This document shows, piece after piece, positions 42,336 to 51,093 of a DNA stretch of 64,000 bases. The stretch is from JALZVT01 sp964634815 (GTDB lineage Bacteria; Pseudomonadota; Gammaproteobacteria; Pseudomonadales; Azotimanducaceae): assembly GCA_964634815.1 (NCBI GenBank), contig CAZWMD010000003.1:62001-126000 (forward strand), read 5' to 3'. Positions within the stretch are counted from its first letter, which is position 1; every line of letters starts with the position of its first letter. The position numbers and the translations under genes were made by a program. The notes beneath the pieces are model-generated. The model was not told the origin of the DNA. It did not search any database and was given only the letters and a program-made list of their open reading frames with translations.

Positions 42336-42357
42336 GGTTAGCGTCTGAATGCTAACC
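42336..42357 (+). terminator. hairpin downstream of tRNA-Glu
   Basis: GGTTAGC / GCTAACC arms with an 8-base loop, 28 bases after the tRNA. No T-run follows, so this may be a processing or weak terminator element. The remaining ~200 bases to the next gene hold nothing I can identify. Confidence 0.35.
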
Positions 42358-42563
42358 AGAATGACCTCCTGTTTCGCGCCTTTCCAGTCCTGCTTTACTG
42401 CCTTGAAACGCCCTGAGTTGAATTCAGTTATTCTTCTGCGCTTGCCCAATTCGTTGCAACGATGTCGCCAAAGCGCGATCGGTAACCGTAATTTTGGGAT
42501 ACACAGTGAAGATGGAAAAGAAGCATTGTCTGATCTAGGTAACAGCCTGCAGCGCGACACCCT

Positions 42564-44900
42564 TTGAGCTCTCTGACCTCTGGCCACTGGGGAACCTATT
42601 CTGTTGACAGCGCAGCCGATGGCCGGCTGATTTTGGGCGCCTTCCCTGAAGATCCCGAGCCATCACCCATAGGGCAGGGGCTGGCTGACGCCGTCTCCGA
42701 CAAACTGCGTATTCGCCAGCCGATGGTTCGAGCCTCGTGGCTGCTTGCAAAGAACAAAGGCGGTGAGCAACGCTTGCAGCGCGGGCGCGATGCCTTTGTG
42801 CCGGTGAGCTGGTCTGATGCGTTTGAACTGGTGGGCCAGACGCTGTCCGAGGTCATCGAAACCCATGGTAACGAGGCGATCTTCGGGGGCTCTTACGGCT
42901 GGTCGAGTGCGGGCCGTTTTCATCATGCCCAGAGTCAATTGCATCGGTTTCTCAATTTGCTGGGCGGGTATACCTCGTCAGTAAACACCTACAGCAGTGG
43001 TGCCGCTGAAGTGATTGTTCCGCATGTTCTGGGTTACGACTATCGGACCTGCAACGACAATACGACCACCTGGAAGGTGTTGGCGGAGCACGCCCAGCTT
43101 ATTGTTGTGTTTGGCGGCATGGCGGCAAAGAACGCTCAGGTCCACCCGGGTGGGTCGAGCCGACATCTGGCATCGAGCTGGTTGGCTCGCTGCGCAAAGA
43201 ACGGTACCGGGTTTGTGAACGTGTCTCCGTTGCGCTCAGATATGGCGGCGCATCTGAAGGCGCAATGGTTAGCGATCAGACCCAATAGTGATACAGCGTT
43301 GATGCTGGCTTTGGCGCACACGCTGGTGGTTGAGGCGCTTTATGACAAGGCGTTTGTGCAGCAGTGCTGCGTTGGGTTTGAAGAGGTGCGCGATTACCTG
43401 CTGGGGGTGAACGATGGCACGCCTAAATCGGCTGAGTGGGCGGCTGAACTCACCGATATCGATGCGGCAGAAATCCTTGATCTGGCTCGGCGGATGGCCA
43501 GCAAGCGCACGTTCATTACGCTTAGTCTTTCTGTGCAGCGTGGCGATCACGGAGAGCAAACTTATTGGGCGGGCATTACGCTGGCTGCGCTTCTTGGCGG
43601 TATTGGATTGCCTGGTGGCGGCATTGGCTTTGGTTATGGCGCGCTGGGCGGTATAGGCAATGCCCGCAGTACGCTCAAGGGGCCGACCTTTCCACAATCA
43701 TCGAACCCGGTTTCCAGCTTCATTCCTGTCGCACGCCTCACAGACATGCTGCTGCATCCGAATGAACCTTTTGACTATAACGGTGAACGGTTGAGCTACC
43801 CGGACATCAAGCTCGTCTACTGGGCGGGCGGTAACCCCTTTCATCATCAACAGGATCTGGCGCGGCTTAGGCGGGCATGGTGCCAGCCGCATACCGTCAT
43901 TGCCCATGAGATCTGGTGGAATCCGCTCGCGCGGCATGCAGATATCCTTTTGCCTGCGACAACTGCTCTGGAGCGTAACGACATTGGGTTCAACAGCTCT
44001 GATGCCTATATGGTCGCAATGAAGCAGGCCATCCAGCCGGTGGCTGAGGCCAGGAACGACTTTGATATTTTTGCGGGCATCGCGCAGGCACTTGGTTGTG
44101 CGTCTGATTTCACGGAGCAATGTGATGAGATGCAGTGGCTGCGACGACTTTATGAGGACTATGCGCAGCGTAGTGGCGAGCAAACGCCCGACTTTGATGA
44201 ATTCTGGGACACAGATTATCTGCACATCCCGCCCAGTGAGGCTGAGAAAGTTTTTTTGTCAGAGTTCCGGGCTGACCCCGCGAACAACCCGCTACCCACC
44301 CCCTCAGGCAAGATTGAACTGTATTCCGCAACCATTGCCGGGTTTGGTTATGACGATTGTCCAGGGCAGGCCAGTTGGCTGGAACCGCGGGAATGGCTCG
44401 GCAACGTAAACGGCAGCGTTAAGACACAGAATTATCCTTTGCACCTGTTGTCGAACCAACCGCAATATCGACTGCACAGTCAATTTGATCAGGGACCTTT
44501 AAGTCAGGAACATAAAGTGGCCGGGCGAGAGCCTGTGCTCATGCATCCGGGCGATGCCCTGAAGCGAGGTATTGAAGAGGGCATGTTGGTCCGGGTATAC
44601 AATGATCGCGGCGCTTGTCTGGCGGGTGCGAAGCTTGCGACTGAAGTGCGTCCCGGGGTGGTGGTGATGGCGACGGGTGCGTGGTTTGATCCGGTCTACT
44701 CCGAGGGCAACCAAATCGAGCTGGAGCGGAGTGGTAATCCAAATATGATGACGCTGGACAAAGGAACCTCTCGTTTGGCTCAGGCCTCGAGTGCGCAAAC
44801 CGCGCTGGTGGAGGTTGAGCGATACACTGGCGCGGCACCAGAGGTAGAAACCTATCAGCTTCCGAAAATCAGACCCTATGCGCAACAGGGTGATACCTAG
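42564..44900 (+). CDS. molybdopterin-dependent oxidoreductase, BisC/TMAO-reductase type
   Basis: 778 residues. DMSO-reductase family type III: the Mo ligand is Ser144 in 'VNTYSSGAAEVIVPHVLGYD', as in TorA/BisC. Further motifs are 'GRDAFVPVSWSDAFELVGQ', 'QRGDHGEQTYWAGITLAALL', 'WAGGNPFHHQQDLARLRRAW' and 'LLSNQPQYRLHSQFDQG'. The protein begins near 'LTSGHWGTYSV', like cytoplasmic biotin-sulfoxide reductase, with no Tat signal. The only start in reach is TTG 42564; an in-frame stop lies just upstream and no clear ribosome site is seen. Substrate (biotin or methionine sulfoxide, N-oxide) is uncertain. It ends right at the CNT transporter gene. Confidence 0.85.
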   Translation: MSSLTSGHWGTYSVDSAADGRLILGAFPEDPEPSPIGQGLADAVSDKLRIRQPMVRASWLLAKNKGGEQRLQRGRDAFVPVSWSDAFELVGQTLSEVIETHGNEAIFGGSYGWSSAGRFHHAQSQLHRFLNLLGGYTSSVNTYSSGAAEVIVPHVLGYDYRTCNDNTTTWKVLAEHAQLIVVFGGMAAKNAQVHPGGSSRHLASSWLARCAKNGTGFVNVSPLRSDMAAHLKAQWLAIRPNSDTALMLALAHTLVVEALYDKAFVQQCCVGFEEVRDYLLGVNDGTPKSAEWAAELTDIDAAEILDLARRMASKRTFITLSLSVQRGDHGEQTYWAGITLAALLGGIGLPGGGIGFGYGALGGIGNARSTLKGPTFPQSSNPVSSFIPVARLTDMLLHPNEPFDYNGERLSYPDIKLVYWAGGNPFHHQQDLARLRRAWCQPHTVIAHEIWWNPLARHADILLPATTALERNDIGFNSSDAYMVAMKQAIQPVAEARNDFDIFAGIAQALGCASDFTEQCDEMQWLRRLYEDYAQRSGEQTPDFDEFWDTDYLHIPPSEAEKVFLSEFRADPANNPLPTPSGKIELYSATIAGFGYDDCPGQASWLEPREWLGNVNGSVKTQNYPLHLLSNQPQYRLHSQFDQGPLSQEHKVAGREPVLMHPGDALKRGIEEGMLVRVYNDRGACLAGAKLATEVRPGVVVMATGAWFDPVYSEGNQIELERSGNPNMMTLDKGTSRLAQASSAQTALVEVERYTGAAPEVETYQLPKIRPYAQQGDT

Positions 44901-46042
44901 ATGAGCATGTTCCAGGGAATACTGGGCCTTGGTGCCTTCATTGCACTCGCGTGGTTATTGTCGGAAAACCGGCGCGCCATATCCTGGCGCATTGTGGTGG
45001 TTGGTCTGGTCTCGCAGTTTGTGTTTGCGGCGCTGGTGACCAATATTGAATTTGTGCGTGACGGGTTGCGTGTGCTGAGTGACGGTGTGGCAGCGGTCAG
45101 TGCGGCCACTACAGAGGGCTCGATGTTTGTGTTTGGCTATCTGGGTGGTGGTCCTAGCCCGTTCGAGGTTGTGGAGGGGCGTTCCACCTTTATATTGTCG
45201 CTCAATTCGTTTCCACTGATCCTGGTGATTGGTGCGTTGTCTGCGCTGTTGTGGCACTGGCGCATATTGATTTATATGGTCAGAGGGGCAGCGATTGTTA
45301 TGCAGCGCAGCTTCGGTGTGGGTGGTGCTGTTGGGGTATCTTCCGCCGCTAATCTCTTCATGGGTATGAGCGAGGCGCCGCTGTTGGTCCGGCCCTATCT
45401 GCCAACCCTCACCCGTAGCGAGTTGCTGGTGATGATGGCCGGGGGGATGGGGACAATTGCGGGCTCCATGATGGTGCTCTACGGAAGCATTCTGGAGCCC
45501 TATGTACCTAATGCGTTTGGCCACCTCCTTGCAGCGTCGGTGATCAACATACCGGCGGCCATCTTGCTTGCCAAAATTATGGTACCTGGCGATCCGGTTG
45601 CCAGTGATCAGGTTGCTGCGATTGAGCTTAAGAGCGAATACGCCAGCAGTCTCGATGCGATTTCGACCGGCACCATCGTGTCCATCAAGCTGTTGGCTTA
45701 TGTTATCGCCCTGTTATTGGTGTTCACCGCGCTGATCAGCTTGCTGGATGTCATTCTTGGTAACCTGCCCGATGTGCAAGGCAGTGCGATGTCGCTTGCA
45801 CGAATATTCGGTTGGCTGTTTGCCCCCGTTGCCTGGCTGCTGGGCATACCCTGGTCCGAAGCAACCGCCGCCGGTGCGATCCTGGGCACCAAAATTGCCA
45901 TCACAGAAATGATGGCTTATCTGAACATGATGGCGCTGCCCGAAGGCACTCTCAGCTCGCGCAGTACGCTCATCATGACGTATGCCCTGTCCAGCTTCGC
46001 AAACCTGCCAAGCCTCGCCATACTAATCGGCGCCCTCAACGC
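44901..46042 (+). CDS. CNT-family nucleoside transporter, 3' end in assembly gap
   Basis: Proton- or Na+-coupled nucleoside uptake protein, at least 380 residues visible before the N run. Family signatures: 'GVGGAVGVSSAANLFMGMSE', 'APLLVRPYLPTLTRSELLVM', 'AGGMGTIAGSMMVLYGSILE' and 'LGTKIAITEMMAYLNMM'. About 40 residues of the final helix are missing and the stop lies in or just after the gap; three frames are possible after it. Starts immediately after the molybdoenzyme stop, so the two are likely cotranscribed. Confidence 0.85.
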
Positions 46043-46142
46043 NNNNNNNNNNNNNNNNNNNNNNNNNNNNNNNNNNNNNNNNNNNNNNNNNNNNNNNNNN
46101 NNNNNNNNNNNNNNNNNNNNNNNNNNNNNNNNNNNNNNNNNN
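46043..46142. other. assembly gap (100 N)
   Basis: Second 100-N placeholder, inside the 3' part of the CNT transporter gene and directly before a transposase gene. Repeats around transposases commonly break assemblies. Confidence 0.99.
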
Positions 46143-46231
46143 AGGGTGCACATAGATGACCAACAACAACCTACAGATCAGGGCGTTAAAAACCTATTTC
46201 AACCAGTTTGAGATCGATCTAGATTCTCAGC

Positions 46232-47143
46232 ATGGCAACGCCCCGACATCGGCTGATCGACCCACAGCAACCACTTTTCTATCATCTCGTCTCGCGCTGT
46301 GTCCGTAAAAGTTGGTTGTGTGGGTGGGATAAGACAACCAGACGAGACTACTCTCATCGCAAAAATTGGTTAATCAGGCGACTTGAGCAACTGAGCATCG
46401 CTTTTCCTGTGGAAGTTCATGCTTACGCCATTATGTCGAACCACTTTCATCTTGTTGTTTACTATGACCCTTTGGCCTGCAGTAAGTGGACCGATGAAGA
46501 CGTGGTTCGACGTTGGCTATGCGCTTGTCCGCCTCGATCCAAAGATGGAACGACTGATGTCGAACTGCTAACTCTGTTAGCTGAGCAGCTGCTGCAACAG
46601 CCTGAGAAGATCTCTGCTATTCGGCGGCGGCTCGGTTCACTCTCGACCTTCATGCAATTGCTTAAGCAACCCATCGCTCGTAAAGCAAACCTGGAAGATG
46701 GCTGCAAGGGACATTTCTTCGAGCAACGTTTCTATTCTGGGGCTTTGCTGGATGAAGCTGCTGTACAGGCTGCGATGGCCTATGTAGATCTGAACCCTAT
46801 TAGAGCAAAGATTGCTAAGACGTTGGCAGAGTGCAAACACACAAGCCTGGCCCATAGACTGAGGCAAGAAGACCTGAAAGCGCTTTTACCGGAAGATATC
46901 GCACCGGTTTTTTCTGGCTTGGAACGAAAAGCGAAGTTACCAATCACTTTGGCGGCCTATATTCAGTATTTGGAGGGTTTGATTCATTTACAGCAGGCAT
47001 CTGGTGAGAAACTCTCGCGCTGGCAGCAGTGGGTGTCGGCACTCAAAAAGCAACAGCGGGTCTACGGGTCGATGGGGCGAATAGCGAACTGGCTAGCTGA
47101 GCGGAATATGCACCTGCGAGAAATTTCAGTTCCGCAAGTTTAG
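46232..47143 (+). CDS. Y1/HUH transposase of the RAYT (REP-associated) type
   Basis: 303 residues. His-x-His in 'AYAIMSNHFHLVVYYD' (His71, His73) and nucleophile Tyr184 in 'AAMAYVDLNPIRAKI' are the Y1 HUH-nuclease residues. The opening 'MATPRHRLIDPQQPLFYHLV' and 'GHFFEQRFYSGALLDEAAV' fit RAYT-like single-copy transposases. A ~100-residue C-terminal extension follows. No IS ends, flanking palindromes or target duplication were found, though the assembly gap hides the left side. It stops two bases from the convergent GT87 gene. Confidence 0.9.
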   Translation: MATPRHRLIDPQQPLFYHLVSRCVRKSWLCGWDKTTRRDYSHRKNWLIRRLEQLSIAFPVEVHAYAIMSNHFHLVVYYDPLACSKWTDEDVVRRWLCACPPRSKDGTTDVELLTLLAEQLLQQPEKISAIRRRLGSLSTFMQLLKQPIARKANLEDGCKGHFFEQRFYSGALLDEAAVQAAMAYVDLNPIRAKIAKTLAECKHTSLAHRLRQEDLKALLPEDIAPVFSGLERKAKLPITLAAYIQYLEGLIHLQQASGEKLSRWQQWVSALKKQQRVYGSMGRIANWLAERNMHLREISVPQV

Positions 47144-47145
47144 TT

Positions 47146-48498
47146 TTACTGAGAATTCGATTTGGTTCTACTTGTTGAGACGCAGAATCCTGCAAACCAT
47201 CCTGCGGCTATGACCCATAACGGCCAGGTGGCCGGCTGCCAAGTATTTGTAGAGACGAAGTCATTCAATACTTCGTAGCTGAATGGGGCGGTGATTAGCC
47301 AGACTAGCAACAGTATATTGGGGCGAATGGTTGCAAGGGGTACGAGCACCACCAAGTACCACGGGAATACTACTGGGCTGAGTATTAGAGGAATGCTTAA
47401 CATAAGCGTGAGACCTCTGTGTAGGTCGCGTCGGCTCAGCCAAAGCGCGATTGCTCCCGCGATTACCGCGAGTAGTATGAGAATCGTTTGTAAGTTTATA
47501 GCGGCGAATAGATTGGGCGCTCCTAGAGAGTGTAACCACTCTATTAGGCTATACATGGGCGACCCGAATCTCCACTTTGAGAAGAAAGTCGCCAAGCTCC
47601 CTACAGGAACCAGATGCAGCAAAGTGGCAACGCCATAGCAAATAGCCAGTGCAGCACCCACTCCGAAGAGTATTCGGGGCCAGTTTTTTGGTGGGTTCGC
47701 AAATAACAGCGGTCCAAGAGCCAGTAAGGGCAATAGTTTGATGCTGGCGCCGAGTCCTATAGCAACACCTGCCCAGAGCCACTGCTTGTGGACCGAGAAC
47801 CACAACATAAGACTTATTGCGAGCATCGATAGGCTGTCGACGTGCGCGCTTACACCGGTCTCCAAGAGTACCAAAGGTGACAGTGAGATAAGCGCAAGAT
47901 GACGCTGTTGCCCGATCTTTTTCAACACGCCGTATACGACGAACAAACTTGCGATGCTGGCGCTGGTTGTAATCAATTTCCATGCCCAGAGACCGGCTTC
48001 TGGCCCGGCTATCGCGCAGAGTGAGAAAATTCCCAGCGCAAGCGGTGGGTACAGGGTTGGGTAGGCAGCATGTTCTTCCGGCGTTGGCCAAACCGCCCTT
48101 AGAGAGGCGAGGGAAGGATGATCTGGATGCAGCTGGTAGGGATCAAAGCCATTTAGCAGTACTGCTCCGTCCCATAGGTAGCGTTCAGTGTCGTTGCTGG
48201 CAAAACCCGGTACGCCCAGGAGCAGGAGTCGAGCAATGACGCCAATTGCCAAGATCTGATTGGCCGATAAATAACTTTTCTGTGTCCCAACCTGCCTTGG
48301 GGTCAGATCTGTCTGTGTCCCAATCTGCCCGTTCTGTGTCCCAGTCTGATCACGCCAAATCGCTAGCATCCATAGGCTGTTCACCAGATACCAGGCGATG
48401 GTAAGCGTTCCTGTGTCTTCGGCGGGGAGATGGGGGATCAAGTAGGCGCTGCTGAGAGATAACAGCAGGCTGGTAGCGATGACCGTGGGGGTTATCAC
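47146..48498 (-). CDS. GT87-type (DUF2029) membrane glycosyltransferase
   Basis: 450 residues, about ten membrane helices, using a polyprenyl-phosphate sugar donor. Features: 'GFASNDTERYLWDGAVLLNG' with 'FDPYQLHPDHPS' (the D-x-x-R/Y-Y-x-D catalytic loop), 'AAYPTLYPPLALGIFSLCAI', 'HVDSLSMLAISLMLWFSVHK'. The GTG at 48498 overlaps the GT2 stop (GTGA); an earlier open frame is inside the GT2 gene. Residues ~55-75 carry three copies of a Q-x-G-T-Q motif encoded by an unusual 18-bp repeat, between the second and third helix. Confidence 0.85.
   Translation of the reverse strand: MITPTVIATSLLLSLSSAYLIPHLPAEDTGTLTIAWYLVNSLWMLAIWRDQTGTQNGQIGTQTDLTPRQVGTQKSYLSANQILAIGVIARLLLLGVPGFASNDTERYLWDGAVLLNGFDPYQLHPDHPSLASLRAVWPTPEEHAAYPTLYPPLALGIFSLCAIAGPEAGLWAWKLITTSASIASLFVVYGVLKKIGQQRHLALISLSPLVLLETGVSAHVDSLSMLAISLMLWFSVHKQWLWAGVAIGLGASIKLLPLLALGPLLFANPPKNWPRILFGVGAALAICYGVATLLHLVPVGSLATFFSKWRFGSPMYSLIEWLHSLGAPNLFAAINLQTILILLAVIAGAIALWLSRRDLHRGLTLMLSIPLILSPVVFPWYLVVLVPLATIRPNILLLVWLITAPFSYEVLNDFVSTNTWQPATWPLWVIAAGWFAGFCVSTSRTKSNSQ
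48279..48350. repeat. triple 18-bp direct repeat inside the GT87 gene
   Basis: Units TCTGTGTCCCAACCTGCC (48279-48296), TCTGTGTCCCAATCTGCC (48312-48329) and TCTGTGTCCCAGTCTGAT (48333-48350). Spacing is 33 and 21 bases, both multiples of three, so the reading frame survives. Between units 1 and 2 is GGGGTCAGATCTG. Such GGGGTCAGA and TGGGACACAG words resemble repeats I associate with RAYT transposases, one of which lies 1.1 kb away. Confidence 0.85.
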
Positions 48499-50030
48499 CC
48501 GGCGGTTAGGGATAGCGCGATCCGCTCTCGCATGCTCCAGGTCCCGGCGTAGAGAAAGCCGATTGCAAATAGCACCATAAAGGGCAAGGCAAGGTAGATC
48601 TGTTGTTGCACACACCACAGTGCGGCAATCAGGTAGCTGATGCCCAAGACAACCTCGATGGTCTCTCCACTTAAGGTGAACTGACTGAGATAGCCCCCGG
48701 ATTGTTCGGGCTTGATGGCAGGTGTTGCCGGGCTTGTTGAGCCAACTTCACCTTTCTTGGGGGTGCGCAAGAATGGACTTTTGTGCCCCCGTAGTGCTTC
48801 CCAAACGCCACTGCCATTGCTGCGGCTCAAGCCAATTGACGTTGCCATAAGTAAAGGGACCAACCACAGGTGACGCCAGGCGCCGCGATCAAGTACGTCC
48901 TGGGCAGTCAGGTAAAAATAGATGTGTGATAGCCCGCCAAAGGTGAACAGCACTAAATCTACCCAAATCGGTGGATAGGGAAGAATGTCCTGTCGCAGTA
49001 CCACCGCCGGTATCAGAAATACGGCGCTGTCGATTAGTATTAGTAAATGGGTGAGGTTGCTGGCCAGGTGCAAACTCGCTTCGAGCTTAATACGCAAGGT
49101 GCGTAGACTGCTGCGAATCTGTGTCTCCTTTCTGTTTGGCAGCTTGGTCCGCCAGATTCGGGATAACAACTTCATCATCACCTCAGCGCCGCCTTTGGAC
49201 CAGCGCCGTTGCTGATTTTTGAAGGCGTTCATATCTGCTGGTAACTCGCTCAGACACTGAACGTTGCGTAAATACACAAACTCCCAGCCCACCAGTTGAG
49301 CGCGGTAACTCAGATCGAGATCTTCGGTGATGGTATCTGCTTGCCAGCCGCCGGCCTCGTCAATCGCTGTTCTGCGCCAGATGCCGGCGGTGCCATTGAA
49401 GTTGAAGAAGACGCCAGAGGCGTAGCGCGCCGACTGCTCGATACCAAAATGCGCATCCAGCATGATGCCTTGTAGTCGAGTGAGCAGGCTGTCGTGACGA
49501 TTGAGATAGGCCCATTGCGCCTGAACTAAACCCACGTCCGGATCATGGAAGTAGTGGATGACATTCATTAGCCAGTCGGGTTTCGGCAAAAAGTCCGCAT
49601 CAAAGACGGCAATGAATTCGCCTTCAGCCGTCGCGAGTGCCTCACCCAAGGCACCTGCCTTATAGCCGCTTCGATCCTCTCGACGGATGTGCTCTATCCA
49701 CAGGCCTTCTTTGCGGTATTGCTCCACCCGCTGCGCAACCAACTCCGGTGTCGAGTCGGTTGAATCATCGAGTACCTGTATCTGTAGAAGGTGGGATGGG
49801 TAATCCAGTTGTACAACGGCATCAATCAGTCGCTGGGCGACATATTGTTCGTTGTATAGCGGCAGTTGCACCGTTACGCAGGGCAACTCTTCAAAAGTTT
49901 CCTCAGGCAGCGGTGGCGGCCTGTAGTGTCTGGCCTGGTAAGTGATGTAGAGGCGGTGCACTCCAAAAATACACAACGTAGCTAACAGGCCATAGTGCCC
50001 AACCAGCAATGCACTAGCGATCCAATCCAT
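48495..50030 (-). CDS. GT2 family processive glycosyltransferase (CslA/cellulose-synthase-like)
   Basis: 511 residues. N-terminal helix, then the GT-A domain: 'VTVQLPLYNEQYVAQRLIDA', 'VLDDSTDSTPEL', 'FIAVFDADFLPKPDWL' (DxD), 'DTITEDLDLSYRAQLVGWEF' (TED) and 'NQQRRWSKGGAEVMMKL' (QxxRW). Several C-terminal helices form a translocation channel. The layout matches glucomannan/beta-glucan synthases of the CslA type. No PilZ domain is seen. Likely polymerises a beta-linked surface glycan with the GT87 enzyme and the barrel protein upstream. Confidence 0.92.
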   Translation of the reverse strand: MDWIASALLVGHYGLLATLCIFGVHRLYITYQARHYRPPPLPEETFEELPCVTVQLPLYNEQYVAQRLIDAVVQLDYPSHLLQIQVLDDSTDSTPELVAQRVEQYRKEGLWIEHIRREDRSGYKAGALGEALATAEGEFIAVFDADFLPKPDWLMNVIHYFHDPDVGLVQAQWAYLNRHDSLLTRLQGIMLDAHFGIEQSARYASGVFFNFNGTAGIWRRTAIDEAGGWQADTITEDLDLSYRAQLVGWEFVYLRNVQCLSELPADMNAFKNQQRRWSKGGAEVMMKLLSRIWRTKLPNRKETQIRSSLRTLRIKLEASLHLASNLTHLLILIDSAVFLIPAVVLRQDILPYPPIWVDLVLFTFGGLSHIYFYLTAQDVLDRGAWRHLWLVPLLMATSIGLSRSNGSGVWEALRGHKSPFLRTPKKGEVGSTSPATPAIKPEQSGGYLSQFTLSGETIEVVLGISYLIAALWCVQQQIYLALPFMVLFAIGFLYAGTWSMRERIALSLTAG

Positions 50031-50049
50031 TTACAGATGCTCCGAAATT

Positions 50050-50856
50050 CTAGAAAGAGAACACGAAGCCAAGCTGGTAGGTATTACCATCCAGAATGTT
50101 CTCTCCAAACAGCGATTCGGTAAACGTGAACTCCACACCGGTGTTGTTCGCAAACTTGTAGCCAGCACTGAGCTCCAGCCTGCCCAAATCAAACGCGCTC
50201 GGGAACAGCGGGTTACCGTCGGTTTGCACAACCACATCGGTGCTTTGGGTCGCAAGAATCACGTCAACCTTTGTTCGAAGATAGACCTTCTCAGACAGAT
50301 CAAATCCGTATTCGGCCAGGAAACGCCACTCATCACTTGGCTCTTCTGCACGGTAGCGATAACCCGCTTCCAGGCCCAGGTAGCCGTAGGGATAAAGTGA
50401 ACGACCTAATTGCAGCCGCAGCTCGAGATCCGACTGTCCATTACCCAGAGGCAGGTCATCGTTCTCGTCGTAGAAGAATGGCGCCTTGTACAAGAGCTGC
50501 GTCGATACCACCCAGGTGCTACTCAGCAAGTTGTAGCGCAGTCCTATATCCACATCACCAACCCCGGTGGATTGGGTCGAGCCATCGATGGTATCGTTTT
50601 CCGACTGTCGCAGTGGGACCTGGGTGATTAGCGACAGCTTGTCGGAGAGTCCAAATTCGCCGTAGTAGTTGATCGTGAAATCGGTGAATTCCTCAAACCC
50701 TTCAGCGGACTGACCGAAGTTGTCTGTTGCTTCAAAGTAGTTGATGGCCACCTTGCTGTAATTTGTACCTTCCTTCAGTGTCCATGCACCTGCGTGTGCG
50801 AGTGTGCTCGCAGTCAGGAGCCCTGTGGCGAGTAGGTAGCGGCTCAACTGTCTCAT
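50050..50856 (-). CDS. outer-membrane beta-barrel protein
   Basis: 268 residues. Signal peptide ending 'STLAHAGAW', then about twelve short amphipathic strands ('FTINYYGEFGLSDKLSLITQ', 'GVGDVDIGLRYNLLSSTW') and a terminal Phe ('YQLGFVFSF'), the BAM recognition pattern. No named family certain; resembles transporter-like OmpA/alpha-amylase-type barrels. It starts the minus-strand glycan cluster and ends 20 bases before the GT2 gene, so glycan export is a plausible role. Confidence 0.8.
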   Translation of the reverse strand: MRQLSRYLLATGLLTASTLAHAGAWTLKEGTNYSKVAINYFEATDNFGQSAEGFEEFTDFTINYYGEFGLSDKLSLITQVPLRQSENDTIDGSTQSTGVGDVDIGLRYNLLSSTWVVSTQLLYKAPFFYDENDDLPLGNGQSDLELRLQLGRSLYPYGYLGLEAGYRYRAEEPSDEWRFLAEYGFDLSEKVYLRTKVDVILATQSTDVVVQTDGNPLFPSAFDLGRLELSAGYKFANNTGVEFTFTESLFGENILDGNTYQLGFVFSF

Positions 50857-51093
50857 TTAACTAGTATCCTCATAGATTTCTCGATTCTCGTTCGGCGAAC
50901 TTCGCTCCTGGTTACGGGGTGATTCGCTTTTCGAGCACGGACTGAGACAAGCAAAGTTCGAACAAATTTCGTGATAGTTTTGTGAATATATTTCTTTGTC
51001 CAGCCCATATGTCGATCCAGGCGACAGGGCGGCGGGAATTTGTCGGTCTGCGGCTGAGACCTCGCTATCTATCTCATTCTGTTAGGTTTTTTC

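Noticed and set aside
48279..48350. Possible CRISPR array
   Set aside because: Only three imperfect short units with spacers of 15 and 3 bases, inside a coding frame; no cas genes nearby.
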